Assembly: GCA_016271365.2 (NCBI GenBank)
Contig: CM057449.1
Location: forward strand, 1,559,506,501 to 1,559,570,500
From: Neoceratodus forsteri
Lineage: Eukaryota > Chordata > Ceratodontiformes > Ceratodontidae
Direction of reading: 5' to 3'
DNA: 64,000 nucleotides
The stretch's first letter is position 1, and each line of letters opens with the position of its first letter. The notes below the pieces were generated by a model. The model made no database searches. It was not told where the DNA came from and was given only the letters and a program-made list of their open reading frames with translations. Positions 53,977-64,000 of the stretch are shown here, one piece after another. Made by a program: the position numbers and the translations under genes.

Positions 53977-56330
53977 AATGGGAGACTTCAACATGCCAGA
54001 TACAGATTGGTCAATACCAGCAGGAACATCTGCCAGAACTAGACTCATAGTGGATTCCCTGCAGGGGGAGGGCCTCAAACAACTGGTACAGCAACCCACA
54101 AGAGACAGGGCTATCCTAGATCTAGTACTGACTAACAAAGAAGGGATCACAGATCTCCAGGTAGAAGGTCACCTGGGGGCCAGAGACCATCACATGGTAC
54201 GTTCAATTTGGCTACTACATCTAAATCATCCCATTCCAAGGCAAAATATGGGACTTCAGAGGAGCTGACTTTGATAAGATGGCCAACAGAGTTAAGCTAG
54301 CCCTGGCAAAAAGAAACACAGGTGAGGAGGTACAGGCAAAGTGGGCAAGCATTAAGGATACAATACTTGAAGCAACATCCCATTGTGTTAGACAGAAAAG
54401 GAAGTGCAAAGAAGAAGGAAACCACTTTGGTTCTCAAATACAGTAGCAGAAAAGGTCAGAGCCAAAAGGCTGGCTTCAGAAAATATAAGGAACACAGCGG
54501 GATGAAGATAGGGAGGCATACCAAACTGCCCTAAGGGAAGCAGGTAAGGCAGTAAGGCAGGCAAAGTCCCAAACTGAGGAAACACTAGCACGAACAGTAA
54601 AGAAGGTGACAAGACTTTCTATAGATACATTAGTGAAAGGAGAAAGTCCAGAGGGGTATTGCTAAGCTAATGGAGAAAAGGGAGCATGTGAGGAGGAGGA
54701 CCCTGTAAAGGCATCTATCCTAAATAGATACTTTTGCTCAGTATTTACTGAAGAGAAGGTAGGGCAGGGCCCACAGCTCAGCATCATGGACACAGGGGGG
54801 AGGGAGGTGAGCACTACTCCCTTCACAAAAGAAAGGGTCCTACAAGAGCTTGCTAAGCTCAGGGTGGATAAGGCAATGGGACCTGATGGCATACATCCCA
54901 GGGTACTTAAGGAGCTAAAGGAGGAACTAGCAGAGCCATTAGCAGAATTGTTTAGTGAGTCTCTGAGCACAGGAGAGGTCCCAGAAGACTGGAGAAGGGC
55001 TCATGTGATCCCACTCCACAAGAGTGGTAGCAGGGAGGAGGCGGGAACTACAGACCGGTCAGTCTTACCTCAGTAGTGGGCAAGATTATGGAGGCACTCC
55101 TTAAGGAAAGGATAGTGCAACACCTGGAATCCATAGGGCACAGGATCCAAGACAGCATGGGTTTACAAAGGAAGGTCCTGTCAAACTAATCTCATAGATT
55201 TCTTTGACTGGGTAACAGAGTGGTGGACCAAGGGGAGCAGTTGATGTCAGCCTACCTTGACTTCAGCAAAGCTTTTGACACTGTTCCACATAGAAGATTG
55301 ATAAATCAGCTAGGTAGGCTCAGGTGGGTCAGAAGTTGGTCAACTGGGTGGCAAACTGGTTGACTGGCAGAAAACAGAGAGTGGTGGTAAATGGTATACA
55401 GTCAGAAGAGATGCAAGTCACAAGTGGGGTACCTCAGGGATCAGTCCTGGGGCCAGTCCTATTCAACATCTTCATTAGTGACCTCGAGATGGACTAGAGG
55501 GTAAGGCTTGTCTGTTTGCTGATGACACCAAGATCTGCAACAGAGTAGATGATCCAGATGGGGTGGGCAAAATGAGAAGAGATCTGGATAAACTAGCAGA
55601 ATGGTCAGAAGAGTGGCAACTGGGATTTAATGCAAAGAAGTGCAAAATCATGCACATAGGAAGAGAAACCCTGAAGCCACTTATAGGCTGGGAGGGAGTT
55701 GCTAGCAGTCACAAAGGAAGAAAGAGACTTGGGCATCATCATCACTGATGACCTAAAATCATCCAAGCAGACCTCTAAAGCAGTAGGTAAGGCTAGGGGG
55801 TGTTAGGGTGTATTAGTAGGGTATCACAAGTCGTAAGAGGAGGTAATAATCCCTCTGTACAAGACATTGGTTAGGCCCCATCTGGAGTACTACGTGCAGT
55901 ATTGGAGGCCACACCTTCACAAGGACATTAACCAAATTGAGGCAGTCCAGAGAAGGGCAACCAAAATGGTGCAGGACTGCATCAGAAGACATATGAGGAC
56001 AGATTAACGGAGCTCAATATGTATACCCTTGAGCAAAGGAGGGAGAGGTGATATGATCGAGACATTTAAACACCTTAAGGGCATAAACAAGGTGAAAGAG
56101 TCTAACATGTTTAAATATAAGAAAAATAGCAGGACAAGAGGACACAGCATGAGATTAGAGGAGGCCGATTAAGGGGAATGTGAGGAAATTCTTTTCACAG
56201 AAAGGTGGTAGATGCATGGAATGGCTTACCACAAGAAGTGGTGGCTATGAATACAGTGCAGGGCTTCAAACAGGCATGGGATAGGCATAAGGGAGCAATA
56301 CAAATGACTATGAATAGATAGGTCACTGAC
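53977..56330 (+). pseudogene. CR1-f ORF2 fragment (partial endonuclease, RT)
   Basis: 'MGDFNMPDTDWSIPAGTSA' and 'GHLGARDHHMVRS' (the endonuclease SDH now reads RDH), 'KERVLQELAKLRVDKAMGPD' and 'WRRAHVIPLHKSGSREEAG' (54786-55076), then motif A 'AYLDFSKAFDTVPHRRL'-type text in another frame near 55250, '[18 protein letters not shown]' and 'CLFADDTKICNRVDD' near 55425-55560, and tail 'WQLGFNAKKCKIMHIGRE'. At least six frameshifts compared with CR1-b; most are single-base losses. Confidence 0.83.
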
Positions 56331-56440
56331 AGAGCAAAGGCCGATGGCACATTTATAAGGTAGAAAAAGAAATGGGCAGACTGGATGGGCCTTGCGGTCC
56401 TTATCTGCCGTCAACTTCTATGTTTCTATGTTTCTATGTT
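53977..56440 (+). mobile_element. CR1 LINE 'CR1-f' with intact junctions
   Basis: 2,464 bp, 5'-truncated within the endonuclease: the first bases are 'aatgggagacttcaacatgc' (MGDFNMP), and the 3' tail 'ttctatgtttctatgtttct' ends at 56440. A six-base target-site duplication (ACAGAT) flanks it. It belongs to the same subfamily as CR1-b on the opposite strand. All frames are broken. Confidence 0.93.
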
Positions 56441-56446
56441 ACAGAT

Positions 56447-56760
56447 GTTATTTATCAAATCCTGGCCAAAATGTGTTTTTGCATCCCGAAAGGTGATTTC
56501 GCAGCACCTATGTGAAATCACCTTTCAGATATGAGTTGAAAATTTCTCTGCACTTGTTCACGAGGCAGGGTCATAAGAAGGCTATGTTGACAGTTTGGGG
56601 CAAAAATATTAAAACGTAAAGTTATGAGCCTGCATTGAAATTTACAAATGCAGGCCCCTAAACATTGTTAATACATAATCCAGACTGCACCACAATTCTT
56701 GTACCCCAGGGTTTCTATACCAGTGGCGAACATCCAGCATTGACAAATGCTTGTTAAATA
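56447..56760. repeat. P-family copy II, right end
   Basis: 'caaatcctggccaaaatgtg' continues the host repeat, then the hairpin 'gaaaggtgatttc' / 'gaaatcacctttc' (56488-56525, 13 bp perfect). The copy closes near the motif 'gcattgacaaatgc' (56737-56750), the same 14-mer as at its left edge (52179-52192) in the same orientation. Without CR1-f, copy II is about 2.1 kb. Confidence 0.7.
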
Positions 56761-56769
56761 TTGCAATAA

Positions 56770-56935
56770 AAAATGTCCAGGCACCCTCCAATCTTTACCT
56801 TGGTGAATGAAAATAGACAAATACCAGATTTATTCAGTGCTTTCAGAATTTGTTGTCGGAATGAAATGTTTTTGTACTGTTGGTATGGTTCTGTGAAACT
56901 CAATAAATTTCAAGTTTTAAAAAATGTAGTATGAA
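56770..56935 (+). mobile_element. Possible LINE (L1-type) 3' end
   Basis: 'ttttgtactgttggtatggt', 'tctgtgaaactcaataaatt' and 'tcaagttttaaaaaa' look like a polyadenylated retrotransposon 3' end (AATAAA followed by an A-rich stop). No coding part is present. The assignment is by pattern only. Confidence 0.4.
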
Positions 56936-57187
56936 ATAATCTCACTACCACCAAGAGCTCTCTATGCCGTCTGTCCCAGTTCTTCCCCAGTGAGCCACCA
57001 AGACTGATTTATTACCAGTGTCAAGGTGCCTTTTAAAATCTACCAAGAACCAGACATTTTCAGTTACAGTACCAGTAATCTGGAACACATTGTCAATATA
57101 CGAACATATAAAACTGCCAGCAGAAAAACACCATTTGGACTATCGAATCTGCTCGATTTTGCAGCTAGCACCCCTACTCTGCAGCTG

Positions 57188-59930
57188 TCATCCCACCCTA
57201 CCCCTGTCCCATGAACCTCCTTTTTGCCCTATCCAGCCTCTCTTGATGCATCCCACTGTTTTACAGGCCACCATCTCTGCCGGTAGTGTGTTCCACTCTG
57301 CTACCACACTTTCCATAAAGAAATGCCTCCTCATTTCCCTCCTAAACCTTCCACCCTCCAATCTCATGTCATGACCCTGAGTGTCTTTTCCCACCCTCCC
57401 CTTGAACAGTCCCTCAGTGCCTGTCCTGTTTATTCCTCTCATGTAAGTAAATGTCTCAATCATATCCCCCTGTCCCTCCTCTCCCCCAGAGAGTACATGT
57501 TCAACTCCCTCAGTCTAATCTCATATGGTAACTCCCCCAGACAATGAATCATCTTTGCTGCTCTGTGTTGCACCCCTTCCAGGAATCTAATGTCCCTGTA
57601 CTCCAGGGTAGAGTCTGACCAGTGATCTGTATAATGGCAGAATCACCTCCCTTCTCCTAGAGGTTATACCCCTTGCAATACAACCCAGCATCTTGCTGGC
57701 CACTGCTGTTTTTCTACACTGTGCCAAGTTGTTCTTTGCTCCCATAATGAGCACCCCCAGATCTTTCTCCTCCTCAGTCATACCTAGCTGCACCCCCCCC
57801 CGGATGGTAGCTCCTCTTTGGATTCTTTGCCCCGAAATGCAGCAACTTGCATTTTTTGGCATTGAAACCAAGTTGCCTGGTGTCAGACTATGTCTCCTGC
57901 CTTGTTAGATCTTCCTACAATCCCTGCCAACCCCCTTGATCATCCACCACTGCTCCCATCTTGGTGTCATCTGCAAATAAACTGATCTTGCTATTTATGC
58001 CTACTGAGATGTCTGCAATAAATACCCCCAAATAACACCAGCCCCAGCACTGACCCCTGTGGGACCCCACTCATCACTGCCTTTGGGAATGATAATTCTC
58101 CTCCCACCACCAACATCTGCTGCCATCCCTGCAGCCAGTTCTCCACCCATCCCACCAATTTTGCCCCTGTACTGTGTCCCTTAGCTTACATGCTAGTCTC
58201 CCATGTGGCACTGAGTTGAATGCCTTACTGAAGTCCAGGTACAGGACACCCACCACATGCCCTTTGTCCATTTCCCTGGTCACCCAGTCACAGTAGTCCA
58301 CTAGGTTGGTCTGGCAGGATCTGCCCTTGAAAAAGCCATGCTGCCAACTGTCCTACACCCCACTGACCTCCAGCAGGGTCACCAGCCTCTCCTTCAGGAT
58401 TGTTTCCATCAGTTTCCCCACTTTGGACATAAGACTCACTGGTCTAAAGTTCCCTGGTTCATCTTTGGGACCACTCTTATGGAGTGGAACTATGTAAGCC
58501 ATCCTCCAGTCCTGAGGCACACACCCTAAGTCCATACTCCAGAGAGGCATTAAATAGGTCTGCCAATGGGCCAGCCAGGACCTCTGCCAACTCTTTCTGT
58601 ACCCTGGGGTGTATGTCATCCGGTCCCAGTGCCTTGTCCACCCTCAGTGCCCTTAACCCCTCTAGCACTCTACCTTCTGTGATTTCCCTGTCTGTCACCC
58701 CCTCCCCCTCTGATTCTATCCTCCCCCCAACCTTAAGTATTTCCCCTTTCTCTTTAGTAAAAACTGAGCAGAAGTAGTCATTAAGCGCTTCTGCCTTTTC
58801 GCCCTCCTTTTCCACCCATTTCCCCTCCTTCTTAATCTTTACTATTTGGTCCTTACAACCCCTTTTCTCCCTGATGTACCTGAAGAAGTCTTTTTCCCCT
58901 CTCCTTAATTCCCTTCACCAGTCTGAGCTCCCTTAACGCCTTTGCTGCCCTTACTTCCCTGGTCACCACCTTTGCTTCCTTCAGGTACTCCTCCCTGTCC
59001 TCCCCCCTCCCAGTTCTCCTGTATCTCCTATAGGTGACTCTTTTCCTCCTCACTCTGTCTATGACACCCTTGCTCATCCAGCTAGGTTTCTTCGCCCTAG
59101 CCTTTTTACTTTGGGCCTTGCTACAGGAATTTGTTGCCTCCACTATCCCTAGCTTAATGAGCTCCCACCTCTGATTCCTGTCCATATTAGGCTGAATTCT
59201 GTCCAGAAATCCTTGCACCACTTCACCCATCTTTTTGAAGTCAGCCTTTCTAAAGTCTAGCACCTTTGTGCCAGATGCTACCCTCTCCCTGCCCAGCTAC
59301 AACTGGAACCATACTGTCAGGTGGCCACTTCCCACGAGTGGTTCCTCCACCCTCAGATCCCTCACCCACTCCCCGTTAGAAATTATGAGGTCAAGGGTAT
59401 TCCATTCCCTAGTTGGTTCGCTGACCAACTGCATCAGAAAGTTATCCTGGAAGGCGTCTAGCATTATCTGTTCCCTTCCACACTTGGTGGCAGGTGTCCC
59501 CCACTCCACTCTCGAAGGGTTGAAGTCACCTACTATCACCACCACACCCTTCCCACAGTTCCTTCAGATCTCTTCCACCAATACCCTATCTGTCTCTTCC
59601 AATTGGGAGGGTGGCCTGTACACAAACCCCAACCGTAGTGTCCTATTTTTTTGATCTTGGATTTGCATCCATAGAGGCTCTGTATCTCCCTCCTCCCCCT
59701 CTTCCCTAACACATTTTAGCCCCTCCCTCATGTAGAGCACTACCTCCTCCTTTCCCCTTAACTCTATCCTTGTGGAATAGTCTGTAACCTGGAACTGCCA
59801 GGTCTCAGTCATGGTTTTGGGTGGCCCATGCCTCAGTGATGGCTGCCATGTCCACCCTCCCTTCCCTGCCATGAGATCCTGTAGTTCCACATTTTTATTC
59901 CCCAGGCTTCTAGCATTTAAAGATACCACC
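57188..59930 (-). pseudogene. CR1-g ORF2: endonuclease-reverse transcriptase
   Basis: Endonuclease: 'MVSLNARSLGNKNVELQDLM', 'RLGFVYRPPSQLEETDRVLV' (59929-59564), 'MVVIVGDFNPSRVEWGTPAT' and 'EPLVGSGHLTVWFQL' (59545-59297), where the usual SDH is SGH, losing a catalytic Asp. Linker: 'KKARAKKPSWMSKGVIDRVR'. RT: 'LRVDKALGPDDIHPRVQKEL' (58815-58477), 'NFRPVSLMSKVGKLMETILK', 'VGVLYLDFSKAFNSVPHGRL' (58301-58074) and 'ISLFADDTKMG' near 57961-57990. Tail: 'CIARGITSRRREVILPLYRS' and 'MIETFTYMRGINRTG' (57871-57188). Confidence 0.85.
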
Positions 59931-60089
59931 CTCCATCCCCTCCCCCCCTTTCTCCTCTCCCTTTATGGCCCTCCATATATTGTTTGCCCCTCGCCTTATC
60001 TCACTGTTATGGGGTTAAGCCCATATGGCTTCCCATCTCGAGAACTCGGATCACCTCGATCCCTTCTGCCACCCCCTCTCCTAGTTTAA

Positions 60090-61173
60090 ATTCTCAACAA
60101 TATACTGTACTTCCCAAGCTTTTGCTTCAGTACTTTCTTCCCCTCTTCGTTTAAGTGAAGTCTGTTTTTAGCATATAGACTGCTGTCCTCCCAGGTCACC
60201 CCCCACCCTCCTACCAGCCCATACTCTTTTCCTGACACCAGGTAACCAGCCATTCATTAAACTCATGAATCCTCAGTTTTTTTTCGCCGTACTTGTCCTT
60301 GGGACTGGAAGTACCTCTGAGAAGGTAACTGATCTTCCTGCCCCCTTGCAAACTGGACCTAAATCCTCAAACCTCCTCTTCACCTCATCTACCGTCCCAT
60401 CAACCAGGTCATTTGTCCCCAGGTGCAGAATTAGATGTGGTTTTCCCTGCCCTTTCTGGCATATTTTAGTACTGATTGCCCCACCCTTTCCGCCTTCATT
60501 CCTGCCATAGCTTCCACCCAGACCCAACTATGCCTCTCTCCCTTGCTACCCCACCTGACCCTCTCGGTATTGAGTCCCCTAACACTAAGATCCCACCCCT
60601 TTCTCCCTTGTCACCCCTTCCATCCTCATTTCCCCTCCCTGTCCTAACTCCTTCTTCTTCCTACACACTGTTCCCCCTTTTGCCCCTGTTATACTACCCC
60701 CGTCAGTACTCCCTCCTGTGCTCATTCTATCTTGACACACATTAGGCTCTTTTCCCTTCTCACTCTCCCCCCATCCTGTTTTTCTCTATTACCTTGGACT
60801 GTTCTTCCACAGCACCTTCTCCCCCATCCATCATTCCCATCAATGGCCAGTACCTGCTTGAGCCTATTGTATGCCTATGTGCAGTCACTCTGTCCCCCAT
60901 TCTTTTTGGCCCCCTATCTCCTGTACTGGTATCTCCCCCCTTTATTCCCAGTGTGGATTGTTCTCTCCATCTCCAGTCCCTACCCCATCCCTTCTTGTTT
61001 ACCCAGTCACAGTCTGTACTTCCCATTTCCTCTTCTCTTTCTGTCCAAGACATTTCCCTCTTTAACCTTAAAATCTCATCCTGCAGCCTCCCTAGCCTTT
61101 GACAAACTGGGCATTCCCCCAGCCTCCACAGGGTGCCCATCAATATGGCTGCTCCACAGTTATTACACCCCAT
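60090..61173 (-). pseudogene. CR1-g ORF1: zinc-binding N-terminus plus esterase
   Basis: ATG at 61173. 'MGCNNCGAAILMGTLWRLGE' continuing 'CPVCQRLGRLQDEILRLKRE' gives C-x2-C-x14-C-x2-C followed by a short coiled-coil-like helix. Downstream, 60527-60273 encodes 'KPHLILHLGTNDLVDGTVDE' (GxND block) and 'SVTFSEVLPVPRTSTAKK'. The GDS block should lie near 60560-60600 ('DSIVR'-like text broken by shifts). The region between is Ser/Thr/Gly/Arg-rich. Role: RNA binding and a putative esterase of the CR1 particle. Confidence 0.75.
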
Positions 61174-61539
61174 GATCCTCCCTCTTCTGTATCTACTACT
61201 CACCTCCTGCCACTGATCCCTGCTCCCCCTATGCTGCTACTGTCCCTCCTCCTGGTGCATCACCCTTCCCTGTCCTTTCCATTGACTTCCTCAATCATTT
61301 TCCCCTAGCCATCCTCTCCTCTCTCCTCTCTCCTCTGTGCCCCCCCACTCCCTGTCCACAGTTATTCTACCCATGTTGGCCCTCCAGGTGTCCTGTTGCC
61401 CCCTGGCCCACCTACCTTTCTGTTGTCCCCAACCACCCCACAAGTTGCTATACCCCCCTCTAGTATATCCTTCCTTGTCCTGCTCCATTTTCCTTCTGAG
61501 ATGCTACCCTAGCCCTCTTTATTATTATAATGGTATGAG

Positions 61540-61840
61540 TCACAGTTATTACCCAATCAGCTTCAAATTCCCAGATTTTCCTTCTCACAGTACTAGATTC
61601 CCTGTACCTTGATTCTGCTTACTCAGCCCCAAGTCCCCAGAATCATAGTTCCTTGATCCCACATTAATCTGCCTCAGATTCCCAGAGTTAGGGACATCGT
61701 ACCCAGTAACAGTTCTATGATCACATTACCTTGGTTTCATTTGACCAATCCCAAAATCACAGAGCCACAGTACCTCAATTTCACCCCAAAGATCCAGTAT
61801 TTTCCTACACAGTTCAAAAGATACAATACCTTGATCACAG
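61540..61840. repeat. Degenerate ~40-bp tandem repeat
   Basis: Phrases such as 'cccagaatcatagttccttg', 'cccaaaatcacagagccaca' and 'gtaccttgattctgc' recur every 35-45 bp with heavy divergence. The left end abuts the 5' end of CR1-g. No coding signal. Confidence 0.5.
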
Positions 61841-62560
61841 AGGGAGTCCAAATTTGGTGATCACAGACCATTTAAGATTGGTTCCTTCTTTTATGCACAC
61901 ATTCCTTGCACCCCTGGCTATCAAGCAGTACCATCATTTACTTCATGACCTCACCTATTCAGTAGCTCACAGTAAAGTCTCTACTCAATTTATGTCAGGG
62001 TGTGGTGTGTGGCTGTGTTGTGTACTGAAATGAGATGGCTAACAGTGAGTGTATGCAGTCAGCTAGTACCGTATGATGCCACAGGTTAACAGTATAAAGG
62101 AAGTGATACGCTGGGGGAGTGGGTGTGGGGTGGGGGATTGGGCCCCTCCTGACCTCCAAAGACAATCAGCTACACCAGCAAAAAAAACTAGAAACGCTCA
62201 GCTGCACCACAAAATCCCTCAAACAGGTACCTTTCCAAATGAAGCCAGAAAATCAACCTGATACCAATTGAAATCTACACCAAGCTGGAAAAGAAACAAT
62301 AACAACAGTAATAAAATCAGCAAAAATCACAGTAACTTCCCTGAAATGAGACTGATTCCATTCCCCATCCAGCCCTTTGCCCCTGAGCTGCAGTTCTCCT
62401 GTGGAGCATTTTACAATCTGACTAAAATCCCACATATTTTAGTTAGCCTACATGGAGTACCAGCTTTAATATGTTGAGCCTTAATTTGTTGCATTGTCTC
62501 CTTTTACATGAATTTATAGTTGTTATTTTGATTGATGGTTTCAAAGAACTAATTGTATAA
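61841..62560. other. Unassigned
   Basis: No gene or element recognised. A G-rich segment at 62108-62150 is followed by A-rich sequence (62180-62320); both lack motifs. Confidence 0.4.
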
Positions 62561-62810
62561 ATTAGTAGGCAAGTTGGTAAAACTTTATTTTTAACTCTGA
62601 TACATAGGATGGAGGGGTTCTATTCATCATATCTTCCAGAAACAGTATGAGGCTACAAAACATTAAATTGTTAAAAATCCATGCATTATCCTTACTGAAC
62701 TGTATAACTATGTTGAACCCTTCTAAGGTGGGGTATGATAATCTATTGTTATTGTACACTTGATATCTCTGCCAATAAAAATGAAATTAAAAAAAATAAA
62801 TTGTTAAAAA
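62560..62810 (+). mobile_element. L1-type LINE 3' end
   Basis: 'tgatatctctgccaataaaa' with 'atgaaattaaaaaaaat' (about 62762-62800) is a typical L1 terminus: AATAAA signal followed by a poly(A) remnant. The preceding 200 bp would be 3' untranslated or decayed ORF2. The 5' limit is a guess. Confidence 0.55.
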
Positions 62811-62884
62811 TACATAGGATGCAAACTATGAAAACAAGACAATTTTCAAAACATTAACAATGGTATTGCAAAAATCAGTCTATT

Positions 62885-63155
62885 TCAATGGAAAAAAGCT
62901 TCATTTGAATTATCTGTGCAGATTTGTAAAGCACTCTGAGCCCTAAGGAAGGGGCACAATAGCAAAATGTTATTGCCTTGCCATTGCAGAAACAAATGAG
63001 TCTTCAGTTTCCACTTCAAGTCAGGAGGAGACTCCATCCAAGCATCCAACATCCTGAGGAAATGAGATCCATGTCTATACATTATATACATGCGGACTGG
63101 ATGGGCCAACAGGCCTTTTTCTACCACCATTGTTCTATGTATCTATGTATGTCAC
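62885..63155 (+). mobile_element. CR1 3' end fragment
   Basis: 'gcggactggatgggccaaca' with 'ggcctttttctaccaccatt' and 'gttctatgtatctatgtatg' (63092-63152) is a CR1 3' terminus with an octamer-like tail. Only the last ~80 bp is convincing; whether 62885-63070 belongs to the same insertion is uncertain. Confidence 0.6.
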
Positions 63156-63439
63156 ATGACTGCATTATAAGTAAACAATAAGACCTGATAAGGTGTGGTG
63201 GGGTGTTGATGGATACCCACATGTCCATGGGTTGATGATGCCTGATGCCTCAGACAGAGGGCCTTACAACCCCTGGAAGTGCTAGTATCTACCAATACCC
63301 TGCACCCTAAAGGGTCTTTTGTGCTTATCAAATGAGTTGAGCTACTTCTGCCTATGTGTGGAATGAGTACTGCCAGAAATATTTCACTAGATTTTTTTAC
63401 ACACCTATACAGCAAGCAAAGTTTGCTCCATTAATGGAC

Positions 63440-64000
63440 CTTTTTGTGCAGGCGAAACTGGGGTGAATCCAGGGTAACACATGTACATATATTCTGTTTT
63501 TGTCTAAAGGTACAGGTATTTTGGGAAGCATTACAATGGGAACTGCTGGAACTATTTAGCCCTTCCCTCCAAATTACACCCCACTTGATTTTATTCCTAG
63601 GCATGCCAGAAGGGTATTGCCAGCCACAGACTCAAAAACTGCTATCTATCAGTATACTGCTTGGTAAAAAAGTTATAACAAAGATGTGGCAAGTGGAGGA
63701 TTTTCCTTCGGTACAACTCTGGCAGCAATTAATGACAAATATGTATACAATAGAGAAACTTACAGCATGTCTGTGACATAGTACTCCCAAATTTGAGTTG
63801 CTTTGGTGTAGATGGATTATTTATAGGTCAGCTACGACAGCAGACTTTGTCCCATAAGTATTCTTTATATCTTGTCAGTGATTCACACCTGATGTACTTA
63901 GTTTTTTTATATTTGTCCAGCAATGTTTTTTCTTTTCATCCTATGTTTTACCCTGTAACTCTGCATCTTGTATGTTGTGTTTTTACGGAAAATCAAATAA
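63440..64000 (+). pseudogene. L1/Tx1-type LINE ORF2, C-terminal end
   Basis: The frame 63444-63776 contains 'VQVFWEALQWELLELFSP', 'LILFLGMPEGYCQPQTQKLL' and 'SISILLGKKVITKMWQVEDF', then 'PSVQLWQQLMTNMYTIEKLT'. This is the order found after the RT in L1 ORF2: a 'C.kvq.FW..v...l' helix, a 'llG' turn, 'l..a...I...W', then 'P....W......me'. The expected zinc-knuckle Cys/His residues before FW are degraded ('HIFCFCLK'). The 3' end runs to 'cggaaaatcaaataa' at the window edge, so it may continue outside. Confidence 0.65.

Larger units (their letters stand above)
57095..61510 (-). mobile_element. CR1 LINE 'CR1-g', near full length, distinct subfamily
   Basis: Minus-strand element with 5' untranslated sequence (about 61174-61510), ORF1 (61173 to about 60090), ORF2 (about 59930-57190) and a 3' end near 57095 ('cgaacatataaaactgcc' on plus; its 3' terminus lacks the TTTCTATG tail of the other copies). 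Protein text differs clearly from CR1-a to CR1-f, while motif order is the same. Several stops and shifts, but no nested insertion. Confidence 0.85.

Overview
This window looks like intergenic or deep intronic DNA from a large, repeat-rich vertebrate nuclear genome. I find no convincing host protein-coding gene, tRNA gene, rRNA gene or CRISPR array. The organism guess rests on the repeat spectrum: CR1 LINEs with (TTTCTATG)n-type 3' tails and an ORF1 carrying a zinc-binding motif plus an SGNH esterase, together with L2-like LINEs, Tx1/L1-type LINE fragments, MIR-like tRNA SINEs and many foldback repeats. That mixture fits a non-mammalian sarcopterygian with an expanded genome, such as a caecilian or lungfish. 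A reptile cannot be excluded, and no species is identified.

Layout. 0-6.4 kb: an old CR1 3' remnant, SINEs, a perfect-period 20-bp tandem repeat and a degenerate ~63-bp minisatellite ('A'). 6.4-13.7 kb: a minus-strand CR1 (CR1-a) inserted in minisatellite A, itself split by a second minus-strand CR1 (CR1-b); minisatellite A resumes at 13.74 kb. 14.3-17.1 kb: several hairpin (foldback) repeats. 17.2-20.3 kb: tandem MIR-like SINE units around a decayed L1 ORF1. 22.9-23.9 kb: a 298-bp tandem repeat built of nested palindromes, then a GC-rich block. 25.8-29.4 kb: a 3.6-kb foldback element whose inverted arms each carry the same 41-bp segment in the same orientation. 30.3-33.6 kb: an L2-like LINE on the minus strand with a nested SINE. 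37.1-47.1 kb: a composite palindromic repeat ('P') holding an L2-like LINE, which holds a CR1 fragment (CR1-c), which holds a near full-length CR1 (CR1-d). 47.1-47.9 kb: a MITE-like element with GGGCCC-type terminal inverted repeats. 47.9-52.2 kb: a ~75-bp satellite ('B') interrupted by CR1-e. 52.2-56.75 kb: a second copy of P interrupted by CR1-f, whose target-site duplication (ACAGAT) can be read directly. 57.1-61.5 kb: a near full-length minus-strand CR1 of a distinct subfamily (CR1-g). 61.5-64 kb: degenerate tandem repeats and L1/CR1 3' fragments.

How the parts relate. CR1 and L2 copies carry their own machinery (apurinic-like endonuclease plus reverse transcriptase, and for CR1 an ORF1 esterase), but every copy here is broken by stops, frameshifts or truncation, so they are relics. 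Nesting gives relative ages: P and minisatellites A and B are older than the LINEs inside them, L2-2 is older than CR1-c, and CR1-c is older than CR1-d. The least familiar material is the set of self-complementary repeats: the 25.8-29.4 kb foldback with its flipped segment, the P family with paired sequence changes in its hairpin, and the 47.1-kb MITE. All calls come from reading the sequence; no alignment or database search was run, and element boundaries are approximate unless a precise junction is described.
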